Source: Zoroaster sp. YZ-2022 (lineage: Eukaryota; Echinodermata; Asteroidea; Forcipulatida; Zoroasteridae). From it: a DNA stretch of 64,000 nt. The notes under the pieces were generated by a model. That model was given only the letters and a program-made list of their open reading frames with translations, did no database searches and was not told the DNA's origin. Position 1 is the stretch's first letter. Every line of letters begins with the position of its first letter. Both the position numbers and the translations under genes were made by a program. This document shows positions 11,201 through 23,060 of this stretch, one piece after another. The stretch covers positions 80,284,472 through 80,348,471 of the forward strand of contig CM055816.1 of the NCBI GenBank assembly GCA_029582265.1, read 5' to 3'.

Positions 11201-11826
11201 GGATGACACCTGTATCATAGTGGCATTCAAATTTTCGAATTTATTATATGGAGTAGCCATACAGGTCAGCTGTCAGCTTGTCCTGTAAATATAGGGACGA
11301 CACCCGTTTACTTGCCTTCAATCATCAGTATATAATGGCCACTATTCCTATAATACACTTCTGTATGGTCCTGTAAATAGTTAGCAATTCTACTGGAGTG
11401 TTTGTCAGCTGGTCCTGAAAATGTAGAGATGATACCTGTTTACTTGCCTTCAATTCTTGGCAGTTCCCACTGGCCATTTAATACACTTAGTGATGACACC
11501 TGTTTACTTGCCTTCAATCATCAGTATAATGACCACCATTCCTATAATACATTTTTTGCATGTTCCTGTATATATAGTTAACATTCCTACTGGAGTGTTT
11601 GTCAGCTTGTCCTGTAAATGTAGTGATGACACCTGTTTATTGCCTTCAGTCATCTGTATAATGTCCACTATTCCTATAAACACTTCTGTATGGTCTTGTA
11701 ACTATAGTTAGTATTCCTACTGGAGTGTTTGCCAGCTGGTCCTGAAAATGTAGGGATGATACCTGTTTACTTGCCTAATCAATCCTTGGCAGTTCCCACT
11801 GGCTCTTTAATACACTTGTGTACAAC
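8260..11826. repeat. Degenerate satellite array, ~138-bp unit, mixed orientation
   Basis: The region is built from diverged copies of a unit of about 138 bp. Each unit has two related halves, one with TGTCCTGTAAATGTAGGGATGA and one with GGTCCTGTAAATATAGGTAGCAT, joined by TTCCCACTGGCCCTTTACAC-like text. Units run forward at 8330-9190, reverse at about 9200-11110 and forward again after that. None of the short ORFs is conserved between units, so I treat them all as chance. Function is unknown; it resembles a dispersed complex satellite more than a centromeric one because divergence is high. Confidence 0.85.
8450..9470. repeat. Large inverted repeat inside the satellite
   Basis: The segment at 8460-8720 (for example TTTGTTTGTTAGCTTGTCC and the rare GGGCCGATACCTC) returns as its reverse complement at about 9235-9460, including the rare variants. 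The two arms therefore come from one duplication-inversion rather than from independent units. Confidence 0.75.
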
Positions 11827-11830
11827 ATAT

Positions 11831-12074
11831 CGTCGTGTCAGTGCAAAAACGTCGTATGTTCACAATGCAATAAGGTCGTATGTACAGCGCGTCGTCAATC
11901 TGCATCAATTTACATACATTAAAAATTTTTTGTGCAACAACGTTGTATCTCAGCCATTGCTTTTGTACATTCATCCGGGAACTTGTTACATACGACCTTT
12001 TTGCACTGACACAAAATGGTTTTGTGCAAAAACGTCGTAACTCGGAGATACGACGTTTTTGCACTGACACGACG
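11831..12074. mobile_element. 244-bp MITE with 27-bp perfect terminal inverted repeats
   Basis: Both ends begin CGTCGTGTCAGTGCAAAAAC and continue identically to base 27 (CGTCGTAT). The element sits inside a satellite unit, so the empty site can be read from neighbours: CAACATATGG. The insertion duplicates ATAT (11827-11830 and 12075-12078). No coding capacity is visible. A 4-bp duplication rules out Tc1/mariner and hAT; the superfamily is not clear. Confidence 0.88.
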
Positions 12075-12118
12075 ATATGGTCCTGTAAATATAGGTAGCA
12101 TACCTACATGTCAGTGTT

Positions 12119-12540
12119 TTAAACACTCCCTAAGAGAAGAAGTATGAGGGATGTCCAAGTTCATATATTCTGAGCAGGTTGGAGAAAAATATGATCAGAT
12201 GGAACATCCACAACAGATAGAGGCATGTAAAGAGTTCCAGAAATTGGCATACGAAGCTAAAAAGGACCTCTGATGCTGTGAGGTACGAGATTTTAGAAAA
12301 CAACTGTATCTTTATGGGATGCAGACGGCTGTGTGGTAGAACGGTATGCTTTAAGCTGAGGTAGTTTAAGACTGTCCAGTGGATACGGCAACAGAGAAAA
12401 TTGCATTTTGCATTAGACAGCCCAGTAATTTGTCTACGATGCCTCAGAGATTGAATACCAAGTGCGTTGAATACCAAGATTCAGTGGAAGAGATGAGATG
12501 GCTTAATTTTAAGGCTAGCTAAAAATCCTTAGGTTTATTG
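12119..12540. repeat. Non-satellite insert, copy 1 (~0.42 kb)
   Basis: A block unrelated to the satellite unit, starting TTTTAAACACTCCCTAAGAG, interrupts a unit. A near-identical block lies at 14682-15113, so it was copied as part of a larger duplication. Translation gives only short frames with several stops. I do not recognise it. Confidence 0.7.
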
Positions 12541-14681
12541 TGGATTCAAATGGTCCTGTAAATATAGTTATCATGCCTACATGTCAGTGTTTGTCAGCTT
12601 CTCCTGTAAATGTTGGGAGAATACACTGACATATAGACATGCCACCTATATTTACAGGACCACATGCTGTACACAAGTGTAGGCCTAAAGGTTAAGTAGA
12701 CAAGTAAACAGGCATCATCTCTACATCTACAGGAAAAGCTGGCAAACACTGACCTGCAGGCATGCTACCTATATTTACAGGACCATCTTTTGTGCAGAAC
12801 TGTTGTACAGAACTGTGGGCCAGTTGGAACTGCCAAGGATTGATGGCAAGGAAACAAGCATTATCCCTACATTTTCAGGACCACCCGACATACAGTGTAT
12901 TAGGAATGCTACCTACAGAAACATGCATTGCACACAGAAGTGTATATAGGACAGTGAGCATTATATCGAGGATTAAAGGCAAGTAAACAGGTGTCATCCC
13001 GACATTTACAGGACAAGCTGACAAACACTGACATGTAGGCATGCTACCTATATTTACACAGCCACATGTTATATAGAAGTGTAAAGGGCCCATGGGAATT
13101 ACCAAGGATTGATCAGGCAAGTAGGTATCAGAATTTATTCTATGGAGTAGCTATATAGGTCAGTGTTTATCAGCTGGTCCTAAAAATGTAGGGATGACAC
13201 CTGTTTACTTCAATCATCAGTATATTGCCTACTATTACTATAATACACTTCTGTAAGGTCCTGTAAATATAGTTAGCATTCCTACTGGAGTGTTTATCAG
13301 CTGGTCCTGAAAATGTAGGGATGATACTTGTTTACTTGCCTTCAATCCTTGGTAATTCCCACTGGCCCTTTCACACTTCTGTATAACATATATGGTCCTG
13401 TAAATATAGGTAACATGCCTACATGTCAGTGTTTGTCAGCTCGTCTTGTAAATGTTGGGATGATACATTGACATGTAGGCATGCTACCTATATTTTCAGG
13501 ACCACATGTTGTACACAAGTGTAAAGGTTAAGTGGGAACTGCCAAGCATTGATCAGACAAGTAAACAGGCATCATCTCTACATCTACAGGAAAAGCTGGC
13601 AAACACTGACCTGTAGGCATGTTACCTATATTTACAGGACCATCTGTTGTGCAGAACTGTTGTACAGAACTGTGGGCCAGTTGGAACTGCCAAGGATTGA
13701 TCAGGCAGGTAAACAGGACTGATATCATCCCTATGTTTACTGGACAAGCTGGCAAACAGTGTAGAAATGCTACATATATTACAGGACGTTAAGAGCCAAT
13801 GCGAACTACCAAGGATTGATGGCAAGCAAGCATTATCCCTACATTTTCAGGACCACCCGAAAAACAGTGTATTAGGAATGCTACCTACAGAAACATGCAT
13901 TGCACACAGAAGTGTATATAGGACAGTGAGCATTATATCGAGGATTAAAGGCAAGTAAACAGGTGTCATCCCGACATTTACAGGACAAGCTGACAAACAC
14001 TGACATGTAGGCATGCTACCTATATTTACATAGCCACATGTTATATAGAAGTGTAAAGGGCCCGTGGGAATTACCAAGGATTGATTAGGCAAGTAGGTAT
14101 CAGAGTTTATTCTATGGAGTAGCTATATAGGTCAGTGTTTATCACCTGGTCCTGAAAATGTAGGGATGACACCTGTTTACTTGCCTTCAATCATCAGTAT
14201 AATGACCACTATTCTTATAATACATTTTTTGTATGGTCCTGTATATATAGTTAGTATTCCTACTGGAGTTTTTGTCAGCTTGTCCTGTAAATGTAGGGAT
14301 GACACCTGTTTACTTGCCTTCAATCATCAGTATAATGACCACTATTCCTATAATACATTTGTTGTATGTTCTTGTATATATATAGTTAACATTCCTACTG
14401 GAGTGTTTATTAGCTTGTCCTGTAAATGTAGGGATGACACCCGTTTGCTTGCCTTCAGTCATTTGTATAATGTCCACTATTCCTATATACACTTTTGTAT
14501 GGTCCTGTAAATATAGTTAGTATTCCTACTGGAGTGTTTGCCAGCTGGTCCTGAAAATGTAGGGATGATACCTATTTACTTGCCTGATCAATCCTTGGCA
14601 GTTCCCACTGACTCTTTAATACACTTCTGTATAACATAAATTATGGTCCTGTAAATATAGGTAGCATACACATGACAGTGT
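12541..14681. repeat. Satellite array with ~1-kb higher-order repeats
   Basis: Same satellite family as before. A distinctive run (AGGAATGCTACCTACAGAAA through ATCGAGGATTAAAGGC) recurs at about 12890, 13860 and 15930. These spacings are about 970 and 2070 bp, which shows duplication of multi-unit blocks. Confidence 0.78.
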
Positions 14682-15113
14682 TTTAAACACTTCCTAAAAG
14701 AAGAAGCATGAGGGATGCCCAAGTTCAAATATTCTGAGCAGGTTGGAGAAAAATATGATCAGATGGAACACCACAACAGAGGCATGTAAAGAGTTCCAGA
14801 GATTGGCATAAGAAGCGAAAAAGGACCTCTGATGCTGTGAGGTACGAGATTTTAGAAAACAACTGTATGTTTATGGGATGCAGACGGCTGTGTGGTAGAA
14901 CGGTATGCTTTAAGCTGAGGTAGTTTAAGACTGTCCAGTGGATACGGCAACAGAGAAAATTGCATTTTGCATTAGACTGTGAGCCCAGTAACTTGTCTAC
15001 GATGCCTCAGAGATTGAATACCAAGTGCGTTGAATACCAAGATTCAGTGGAAGAGATGAGATGGCTTAATTTTAAGGCTAGCTAAAAAAAATCCTTAGGT
15101 TTATTGTGGTTTC
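14682..15113. repeat. Non-satellite insert, copy 2
   Basis: Second copy of the block at 12119-12540, with scattered substitutions and small indels. The satellite downstream of both copies is also closely similar, so one duplication of at least 1.5 kb produced both. Confidence 0.7.
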
Positions 15114-16738
15114 AAATGGTCCTGTAAATATAGGTATCATGCCTACATGTCAGTGTTTGTCAGCTTCTCCTGTAAATGTTAGGAGAATACACTGACATAT
15201 AGACATGCCACCTATATTTAAAGGACCACATGTTGTACACAAGTGTAAAGGTTAAGTGGGAACTGCCAAGCATTGATCAGACAAGTAAACAGGCATCATC
15301 TCTACATCTACAGGAAAAGCTGGCAAACACTGACCTGCAGGCATGCTACCTATATTTACAGGACCATCTGTTGTGCAGAACTGTTGTGCAGAACTGTTGT
15401 ACAGAACTGTGGGCCAGTTGGAACTGCGAAGGATTGATGGTAAGGAAACAAGCGTTATCCCTACATTTTCAGGACCATCCGACAAAAAGCTGGTCCTGAA
15501 AATGTAGGGATGATACTTCTTTACTTGCCTTCAATCCTTGGCAATTCCCACTGGCCCTTTCACACTTCTGTATAACATATATGGTCCTGTAAATATAGGT
15601 AACATGCCTACATGTCAGTGTTTGTCAGCTCGTCTTGTAAATGTTGGGTTGATACATTGACATGTAGGCATGCTACCTATATTTTCAGGACCACATGTTG
15701 TACACAAGTGTAAAGGTTAAGTGGGAACTGCCAAGCATTGATCAGACAAGTAAACAGGCATCATCTCTACATCTACAGGAAAAGCTGGCAAACACTGACC
15801 TGTAGGCATGTTACCTATATTTACAGGACCATCTGTTGTGCAGAACTGTTGTACAGAACTGTGGGCCAGTTGGAACTGCCAAGGATTGATGGCAAGGAAA
15901 CAAGCATTATCCCTACATTTTCAGGACCACCCGACAAACAGTATATTAGGAATACTACCTACAGAAACATGCATTGCACACAGAAGTGTATATAGGACAA
16001 TGAGCATTATATCGAGGATTAAAGGCAAGTAAACAGGTGTCATCCCGACATTTACAGGACAAGCTGACAAACACTGACATGTAGGCATGCTACCTATATT
16101 TACATAGCCACATGTTATATAGAAGTGTAAAGGGCCCGTGGGAATTACCAAGGATTGATCGGGCAAGTAGGTATCAGAGTTTATTCTATGGAGTAGCTAT
16201 ATAGGTCAGTGTTTATCAGCTGGTCCTGAAAATATAGGGATGACACCTGTTTACTTGCCTTCATTCATTAGAAAAATGACCACTATTCCTATAATACATG
16301 TTTGTATGTTCTTCTATATATAGTTAACATTCCTACTGGAGTGTTTATCAGCTGGTCCTGAAAATATAGCGATGACACCCGTTTACTTGACTTCAATCAT
16401 CAGTATAATGCCTACTATTCCTATAATACACTTCTGTAAGGTCCTGTAAATATAGTTAGCATTCCTACTGGAGTGTTTGTCAGCTGGTCCTAAAAATGTA
16501 AGGATGATACCTGTTTACTTGCCTTCAATCCTTGGCAATTCCCACTGGCCCTTTAACACTTCTGTATAACATATATGGTCCTCTAAATATAGGTAGCATG
16601 CCTACAGGTCAATGCTTTTGTCAGCTTGTCCTGTAAATGTAGTGATGACACATGTTTAATTGTCTTCAATTCTCAGTATAATTGCCCACTATTCCTATAT
16701 ACACTTCTGCATGGTCTTGTAATAGTTAGCATTCTTAC
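15114..16738. repeat. Satellite array, continuation
   Basis: Diverged units of the same family in both orientations. The first 1.1 kb is a close relative of parts of 12541-14150. Confidence 0.78.
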
Positions 16739-16985
16739 TATTCGCACCGTGTATGCGCCATTGAGAGCACATGTTGTTAGATGACTGTGGACAAAAGGGC
16801 AGCGATAGTGCATTGCATTTGACATATTTTGCAGTTGATGTGCGTACGCGCGGAATACCTCCAGCGATCATTGGCTGGCAGAAGTACACACGCGTGTAAT
16901 ACTATAACATACGCACAAAAAGTGCACGCACAACGCTCACTTTAAATCAAAGTGGCTATTATCAAGAACACTGGATGCAAATTCA
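16739..16985. other. Short non-satellite spacer
   Basis: About 250 bp without the satellite motif and richer in CpG (GTGTATGCGCC, GTGCGTACGCGCGG). No ORF or RNA gene is evident; it may be a foreign insert in the array. Confidence 0.4.
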
Positions 16986-17131
16986 CCGCTAATGTGAACA
17001 TAGTGAATAGCGTTTGTCAGTTAGTCCTGAAAATGTAGGGATGAATCCTGTTTACTTGCCTTTAATCCTTGGTAATTCCCACTGGTCCTTTACACAGCTG
17101 CAAAACATACTCCTTTGTAAACATAGGTAAC
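16986..17131 (+). repeat. Satellite unit left of the SINE insertion
   Basis: Matches 8471-8600, including the variant CACAGCTGCAAAACATACTC. The continuation of the same ancestral unit is found after the SINE at 18187. Confidence 0.75.
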
Positions 17132-18186
<1,055 letters not shown>

Positions 18187-19010
18187 ATTGTCCTGTTAAT
18201 TTGTTTGTTAGCTTGTCCTGTAAATGTAGGGCCGATACCTCTTTACATTGTTGGTCCTGAAAATGTAGCCATGATGCATGTTAACTTGCTTCAATTCTTG
18301 GCAATTCCTACTGGCCCTTTTACACTTCTGTACAACATATTGTCCTGTAAATATAGGTAGCATGCCTACATGTAACTGTTTGCCAGCTTGTCCTGTAAAC
18401 GCAGGGATGATACCTATTTACTTGCCTGATCAATCTTTGGCAATTCCCCTGGCCCCTTACACTTCTGTACAATATATGGTCCTGTAAATATAGGTATCAT
18501 ATAGGTATAGTGTTTGTCAGCTGTTCCTGATAATGTTGGGATAATGCATGGATATGTTTACTTGCTTCAATCCTTGGTAGTTCCCACTGACCATTTACAC
18601 TTCTGTACAAGATATGGTCATGTAGGCAGCATGCCTACATATCAGTGTTGACAGCTTGTCCTGTAAATGTAGGATGATTCCTCAATTTAATTGCCTGATC
18701 AATCCTTTGTAATTCCCACTTGCCCTTTACATTTCTGTACACCATATGTTCCTGTAAATATGTAGGTAGCATGCCTACATGTCAGCTTGTCCTGTAAATG
18801 TAGGGATGATGCCTGTGTACTTGCCTTCAATCCTCGGCATCATTACCCACTATTCCTATATACACTTCTATGCATTACATGGTCCTGTAACACAGTTAGC
18901 AATCCTACTTTAGTGTTTGACAGCTTGTCCTGTAAATGGTGGTTATTTGCCTTCAATCATTGGTTATGCCCAATGAATGGCACTATATATTTCTATAAAC
19001 ATTTGTAAAT
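18187..19010 (+). repeat. Satellite units right of the SINE
   Basis: Continues the unit interrupted at 17131 (GTTTGTTAGCTTGTCCTG, GGGCCGATACCTCTTTACA), then several more forward units, ending near 19010. Confidence 0.75.
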
Positions 19011-21338
19011 ACTAAGCCCAGTACAGGCACACTCATATTTTTGAAACATTTTTTTGTTTTGGCACATTGTCATTAGTTTAAAATGTTTTGCAATAGTCCT
19101 ATGTAATTATAATTTTATTTTATCATCTTTTTTTAAAACATTCAAACAGGAGCAGGTACACCAATGGTTATGCAAAAACACCATTGTTGTTTGGGGAGAT
19201 CTGCAGAAAGTGACTCCATCAGAAAAAATTACAAGGATGAAAACAAGACCAAAATTCTGCTGTCAGAACATATCAAATAACAAACTTCAATAATAAACTT
19301 TATGTCATAAACTTCATCAAAATACAGGTTCATGCAGGTCCATGCTACTGGAGAGTTCATAATAATGTCTCTTTCACAGGCAATGAATATTGTGTACATA
19401 ATTTTCAAGTTATTCTATGAAAATTGTGTAGGGGAAATGGGGCATCTCCCACTTTTATCTATAAGCTTATTATCATTTCAAATAGCTTAGAAAAATGACC
19501 ACTAATTTTGATGGGATTTTCTACACTTATACAAAGTAACCTACATAATGATCTGGTTTTGAGATATTTTTCTGGAAATTTTTACACTTGTTTTAAAACC
19601 TTTGCAGATGCATAATGAGTTTCCCTTCATCATGCGATCAACATTACATGTTAAATGTATTTATTTTTTTACATCTATAAGTGCAACTAAAACTTTCTTT
19701 CTAAAATAAATGATATTCAAAGTGGGAGGGGTGCATTAGTCGATTTCAATTAAGTTTTGAGTGTTTGCTAGCAAGATGGCCTTTTAAGTCACAAGCAATA
19801 TACATTATATGGCATTATAATGTCTATGGGTTTAGCAGATTTTCCAAATTTGTTCCTGGTTTTAAATTCAAAATTTTTGAAATTTCTTTCATTGAAATAT
19901 GAGCTGAAAAACGTCAACATTTCGTTATTAATAAAAAAGTTACTAAATAACATTTTTATTATTTTCCCTGAAATTATAGGTTTATAGATATAATTTTTCA
20001 AATATAATTTTCATAACTATTGTTTAACAGCATTTTCATAAAATATTTTTGTTTTCCTTTTACTAAACTGTTTCTCATGAATTTTGTATTTTATTTAGAA
20101 CTGGACCTTGCCTTGTGAAGCTTTGGCCATAGAGCTGCTATAAGGACAGGAAAGTCCTGCTTATAGTATCAACAAATTTGCTGTACTTTCTATTGAGCAG
20201 CATGAATTTGGCATTGCCTAAACAAAACTGATTGAGTCCCATGAGAAATTACAAAAAGAAACCAAACTAAGGCTAAATTCTAATTTCCAAGAATAGATAG
20301 ACACTTTAATTCAAATTTTAGCACTTTGTAACTTTCAAACAATTAAAACAAATTTTCCCAAATCAGAGTATCAAAAGACATGGCATACAAAAAGTACTGT
20401 CAAATTATTTCACAGTAGTTCTCATTATTTCCCACGGTGAAAATTGAAAAAAATGTTGAAGCTGATCTGATACTGTAAATTTTCATGTACACAGGGAGCA
20501 AGTTTGATCTCATTCAGAATAATTACAATGGCCAAATACAATTTTTATGAAGTTTGGAGGACCATAATAATAACCAAACTGTTTTAACTACCATATTACA
20601 AAAGAGATCATTTTCTAAAAACTGTCGCAACTATCTAAAACATCCACAGGTTACTTTTATGGCACATTCATTGAAATCTACATGTAGAAGGGTAATATCA
20701 AAATGCCTTATAAAAAATGAATTGTGTAGGCCAAATGGGCACTGGCATTGTTTTCCAGCTAGTTTGATTCACACATAAATGTTATGAACTGCATCGTTCT
20801 CTCTCTGCTCAAGGATGGGATATGACATGGATAGTGATGTCTGTTCACCTTGCTCAATTAACTCTTGATGAAGAAGGCGGATTTGTATCAAAAGTGTCCA
20901 ACATGTCCACAAAGCATAGGCTGTGACCATGATATAACCAATCAGCATTGAGATTAGTAGCGTCCACAAAATTACATATTCTTCGTTCATGTCTGCCATT
21001 CAATTGGTGCAGTGCTTCCTTACAATCACAATACACCTACAGTGCAACATAAAAACAATTTTTAAAACTAATACAAATATGACAAATGCTGCAGGATACA
21101 TGTCAAACATCACAATGCCAAATCACATAGCATTTTCCAAACAATGGTGCTCAGTGATGCATGACCAGAGGAATGCAATCAAGATACCACTGGAAAGCAT
21201 TTTGCTCCTACTTTATGGTAAAACATGATTAATAGCCATAAAAAGCATATCTTTGTCAAAATTAACCCTTATTGTCAGAATTACCTTTTTTCTGGGACAC
21301 CCTGTATATATACATATATATATATTTTTTTTTTACAG
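19011..21338. other. AT-rich region, no confident gene
   Basis: Two weak candidates only. A possible last exon at about 19151-19292 follows a good acceptor (TTCAAACAG) and encodes about 47 aa before TAA, with AATAAA just downstream. A 76-aa frame at 20999-20769 on the minus strand holds one long hydrophobic stretch (VILWTLLISMLIGYIMVTAY) preceded by acidic residues. Neither matches a family that I know. The rest is noncoding as far as I can see. Confidence 0.4.
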
Positions 21339-21511
21339 TGCAGTGTGTTGGTGAAATTAATTCACTGATCCACAATGCCATGGACAATCAACTTTGCCAG
21401 AACACACATTGTGCGGAAGAGGTTTTTGCAGCTTGTGTTTCATGCCAAGTTCTTCTCTGCTTCAAACATTTTGTTGAAGATGACCCATGCCCACAACATA
21501 ATGATTATGCA
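21339..21511 (+). pseudogene. DUF7869-type transposase gene, cysteine-rich exon A
   Basis: After a TTTTTTTTACAG acceptor comes an open stretch coding a Cys/His cluster (CQNTHCAEEVFAACVSCQ, then CFKH and CPQH), closed by a GCA|GTGAGT donor in phase 0. The pattern looks like a small zinc-binding module. The next exon that fits in phase is at 41102, beyond the nested transposons. Joining them to the transposase-like gene at 41.7-43.4 kb is inference from order, strand and phase. It is listed as a pseudogene because the downstream part is broken. Confidence 0.5.
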
Positions 21512-21525
21512 GTGAGTAATAGTAT

Positions 21526-21834
21526 TGTAGCGAACGGCCTATGGGTACTTTTCTCCTATTCGTTGCAACCGTCAACAAAAGGAAACATGAGACTGGATTT
21601 ACAGAAGGAAACCTGCTTTATTTACAACTTCGGTCCTTACTGTCTGAAACTTTCAACATAACTGTTCAAAAAAACAAATAAATCGCTTGGGTCGCAGCCA
21701 GCATTTTTCCCGCTGGCGCGAAGTGAACAAAGAACAGTCTATATATAGTCCCTGGTCGTTTCCGGTCCAATCTCCGGAGCAAATAGTTCTCACACCGGCG
21801 GTTGCAACCGGCGGTTTCCAAAGTGTCCATTACG
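21526..21834 (-). repeat. 3' LTR of Gypsy-2 (309 bp)
   Basis: Intact LTR and reference for the uninterrupted sequence AGTCTATATATAGTCC into which EnSpm-1 inserted in the sister LTR. Its outer base differs (CGTAATGG against TGTAATGG), either a substitution or a sign that the true end is one base further in. It includes two ACCGGCGGTT words. Confidence 0.93.
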
Positions 21835-21910
21835 TCACCCCCTCCTTAGATTGAGCCTATTCTCCTGGATAGGCACTCAAAGCGAAAACAGAAAAACAAC
21901 ACATTTTTTT

Positions 21911-22492
21911 TTAGTTGTCCTCAGTGGGAAGACCCCCTCTGTTCCATGTTCGCCACAACACGTCACCGGGTTCCCTCACACCAGTAGACTCCGTCTGCCG
22001 AACGGTGCGAACTCCAGTGGTGGTATCCTCCACCGTCTCAGTCATGGCCGTAACAAACTCTTCCCGCATGAGGACAGCATCTGTTTGTGCACCATTCTCC
22101 GCGCTGTTGACTTTCAAGAACTCCGTCGGGGTAGGGCACTCCACGAGCCCCGCAGTTTGGATGGTCCTGGCTGAGTACCACCGCTCGTTCATATAAATTC
22201 TCGCAGCCGAACCCCCTTCACCCTGTGATACAATCCTCCTGACGCTACTCACGTCAGCAGCGGAAGCGGTGGTCGCCTCCGCGGTACAAGTGGTCGGGGT
22301 AGCCGTCGGATGACACGTGTTCTCCGCATGGGACAATTGTTCATGTCGTGTAAGATAGTCCGACCGTTTGTACTGACGATCACACAATTTACATCGGTAA
22401 ATCTTTCCTTCATGGGTTGCCTTCTCATGTCGTCTCCTCGTATAGGACGACCCATACTTGCGGCCACAGACCCTGTGGCAGCTTTCAAGTTG
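21911..22492 (-). pseudogene. Gypsy-2 C2H2 zinc-finger region (ORF3 or pol extension)
   Basis: On the minus strand, downstream of integrase, a frame open from 22492 to 21911 encodes two C2H2 fingers. The first starts CHRVCGRKYG (C-X3-C-X12-H-X4-H) and the second CKLCDRQYKR (C-X2-C-X12-H-X4-H). A 130-aa tail contains ETVEDTTTG, matching the VEDTTT of Gypsy-1 ORF3. No Met precedes the first finger in this frame. The pol frame runs into the region without a stop and carries a possible partial finger of its own (FRHLNEHARYC, about 22530) just before the change. Either a frameshift separated a pol-finger fusion or pol and ORF3 overlap. A nucleic-acid-binding role is inferred. Confidence 0.65.
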
Positions 22493-22799
22493 TCATCCAT
22501 GTTGGGAGAGTTGCAATAACGTGCGTGTTCGTTCAAATGGCGAAAATCTGAGGTAGTGTTACATGCAAGCCCGCCCTCTGCCGGCCATCTATCATGCGGT
22601 CCGTTCTCACTAGAAGCAAAAACTTGTTGCAAATACCGCTGTGGCTTTCTCACAGCCCTGCCACGACGTGTGCACGGTATACCGACGGATGGGTCTCCTG
22701 CATTCGCGGACAAGGTGCGGTCGATACCGACGGTAGTGCTGCTTGTCCCAGCTAGATGGTTGCCTACTGCCGCGTCGGGATCTCCTACACCAGCAGTGG

Positions 22800-23060
22800 G
22801 ACCATCCATACCTGTGGTTTGGATGGGCCCCGGTTGAGTTGGACTATCTGTACCGACGGTGAGGTTGCCCATACCGGCGGTAGGACTGCCTATACCGGGG
22901 GTGGGGCTGCCTATACCAGAGGTGGGGCTGCCCATACCAGCGGTTGGGCTGCCCAAACCGGCGGTGGGGCTACCTACACCAGAGGTAGGGCTGCCCATAC
23001 CGGCAGTTGGGCTGCCCAAACCGGCGGTGGGGCTACCTATACCAGATGTAGGGCTGCCAA
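22800..23060 (-). repeat. 21-bp minisatellite encoding the integrase tail repeats
   Basis: About a dozen copies of a 21-bp unit centred on ACCGGCGGT on the plus strand. On the coding strand they give heptads of the GSPTAGM/GSPTSGI kind. The same motif recurs at 24530-24660 and 26960-27180 in the same element, in a different reading frame. Confidence 0.8.

Noticed and set aside
8735..16166. Many 60-115-aa frames rich in short repeated phrases such as GPVNIGSMPTGQCLP
   Set aside because: They are readings of the satellite units. Frames are not kept between units and lack starts, splice sites or known domains.
22249..22492. C-terminal end of the long Gypsy-2 pol frame
   Set aside because: The zinc-finger frame over the same bases is clearly coding, so the last 80 or so codons of the pol frame are an out-of-frame shadow.
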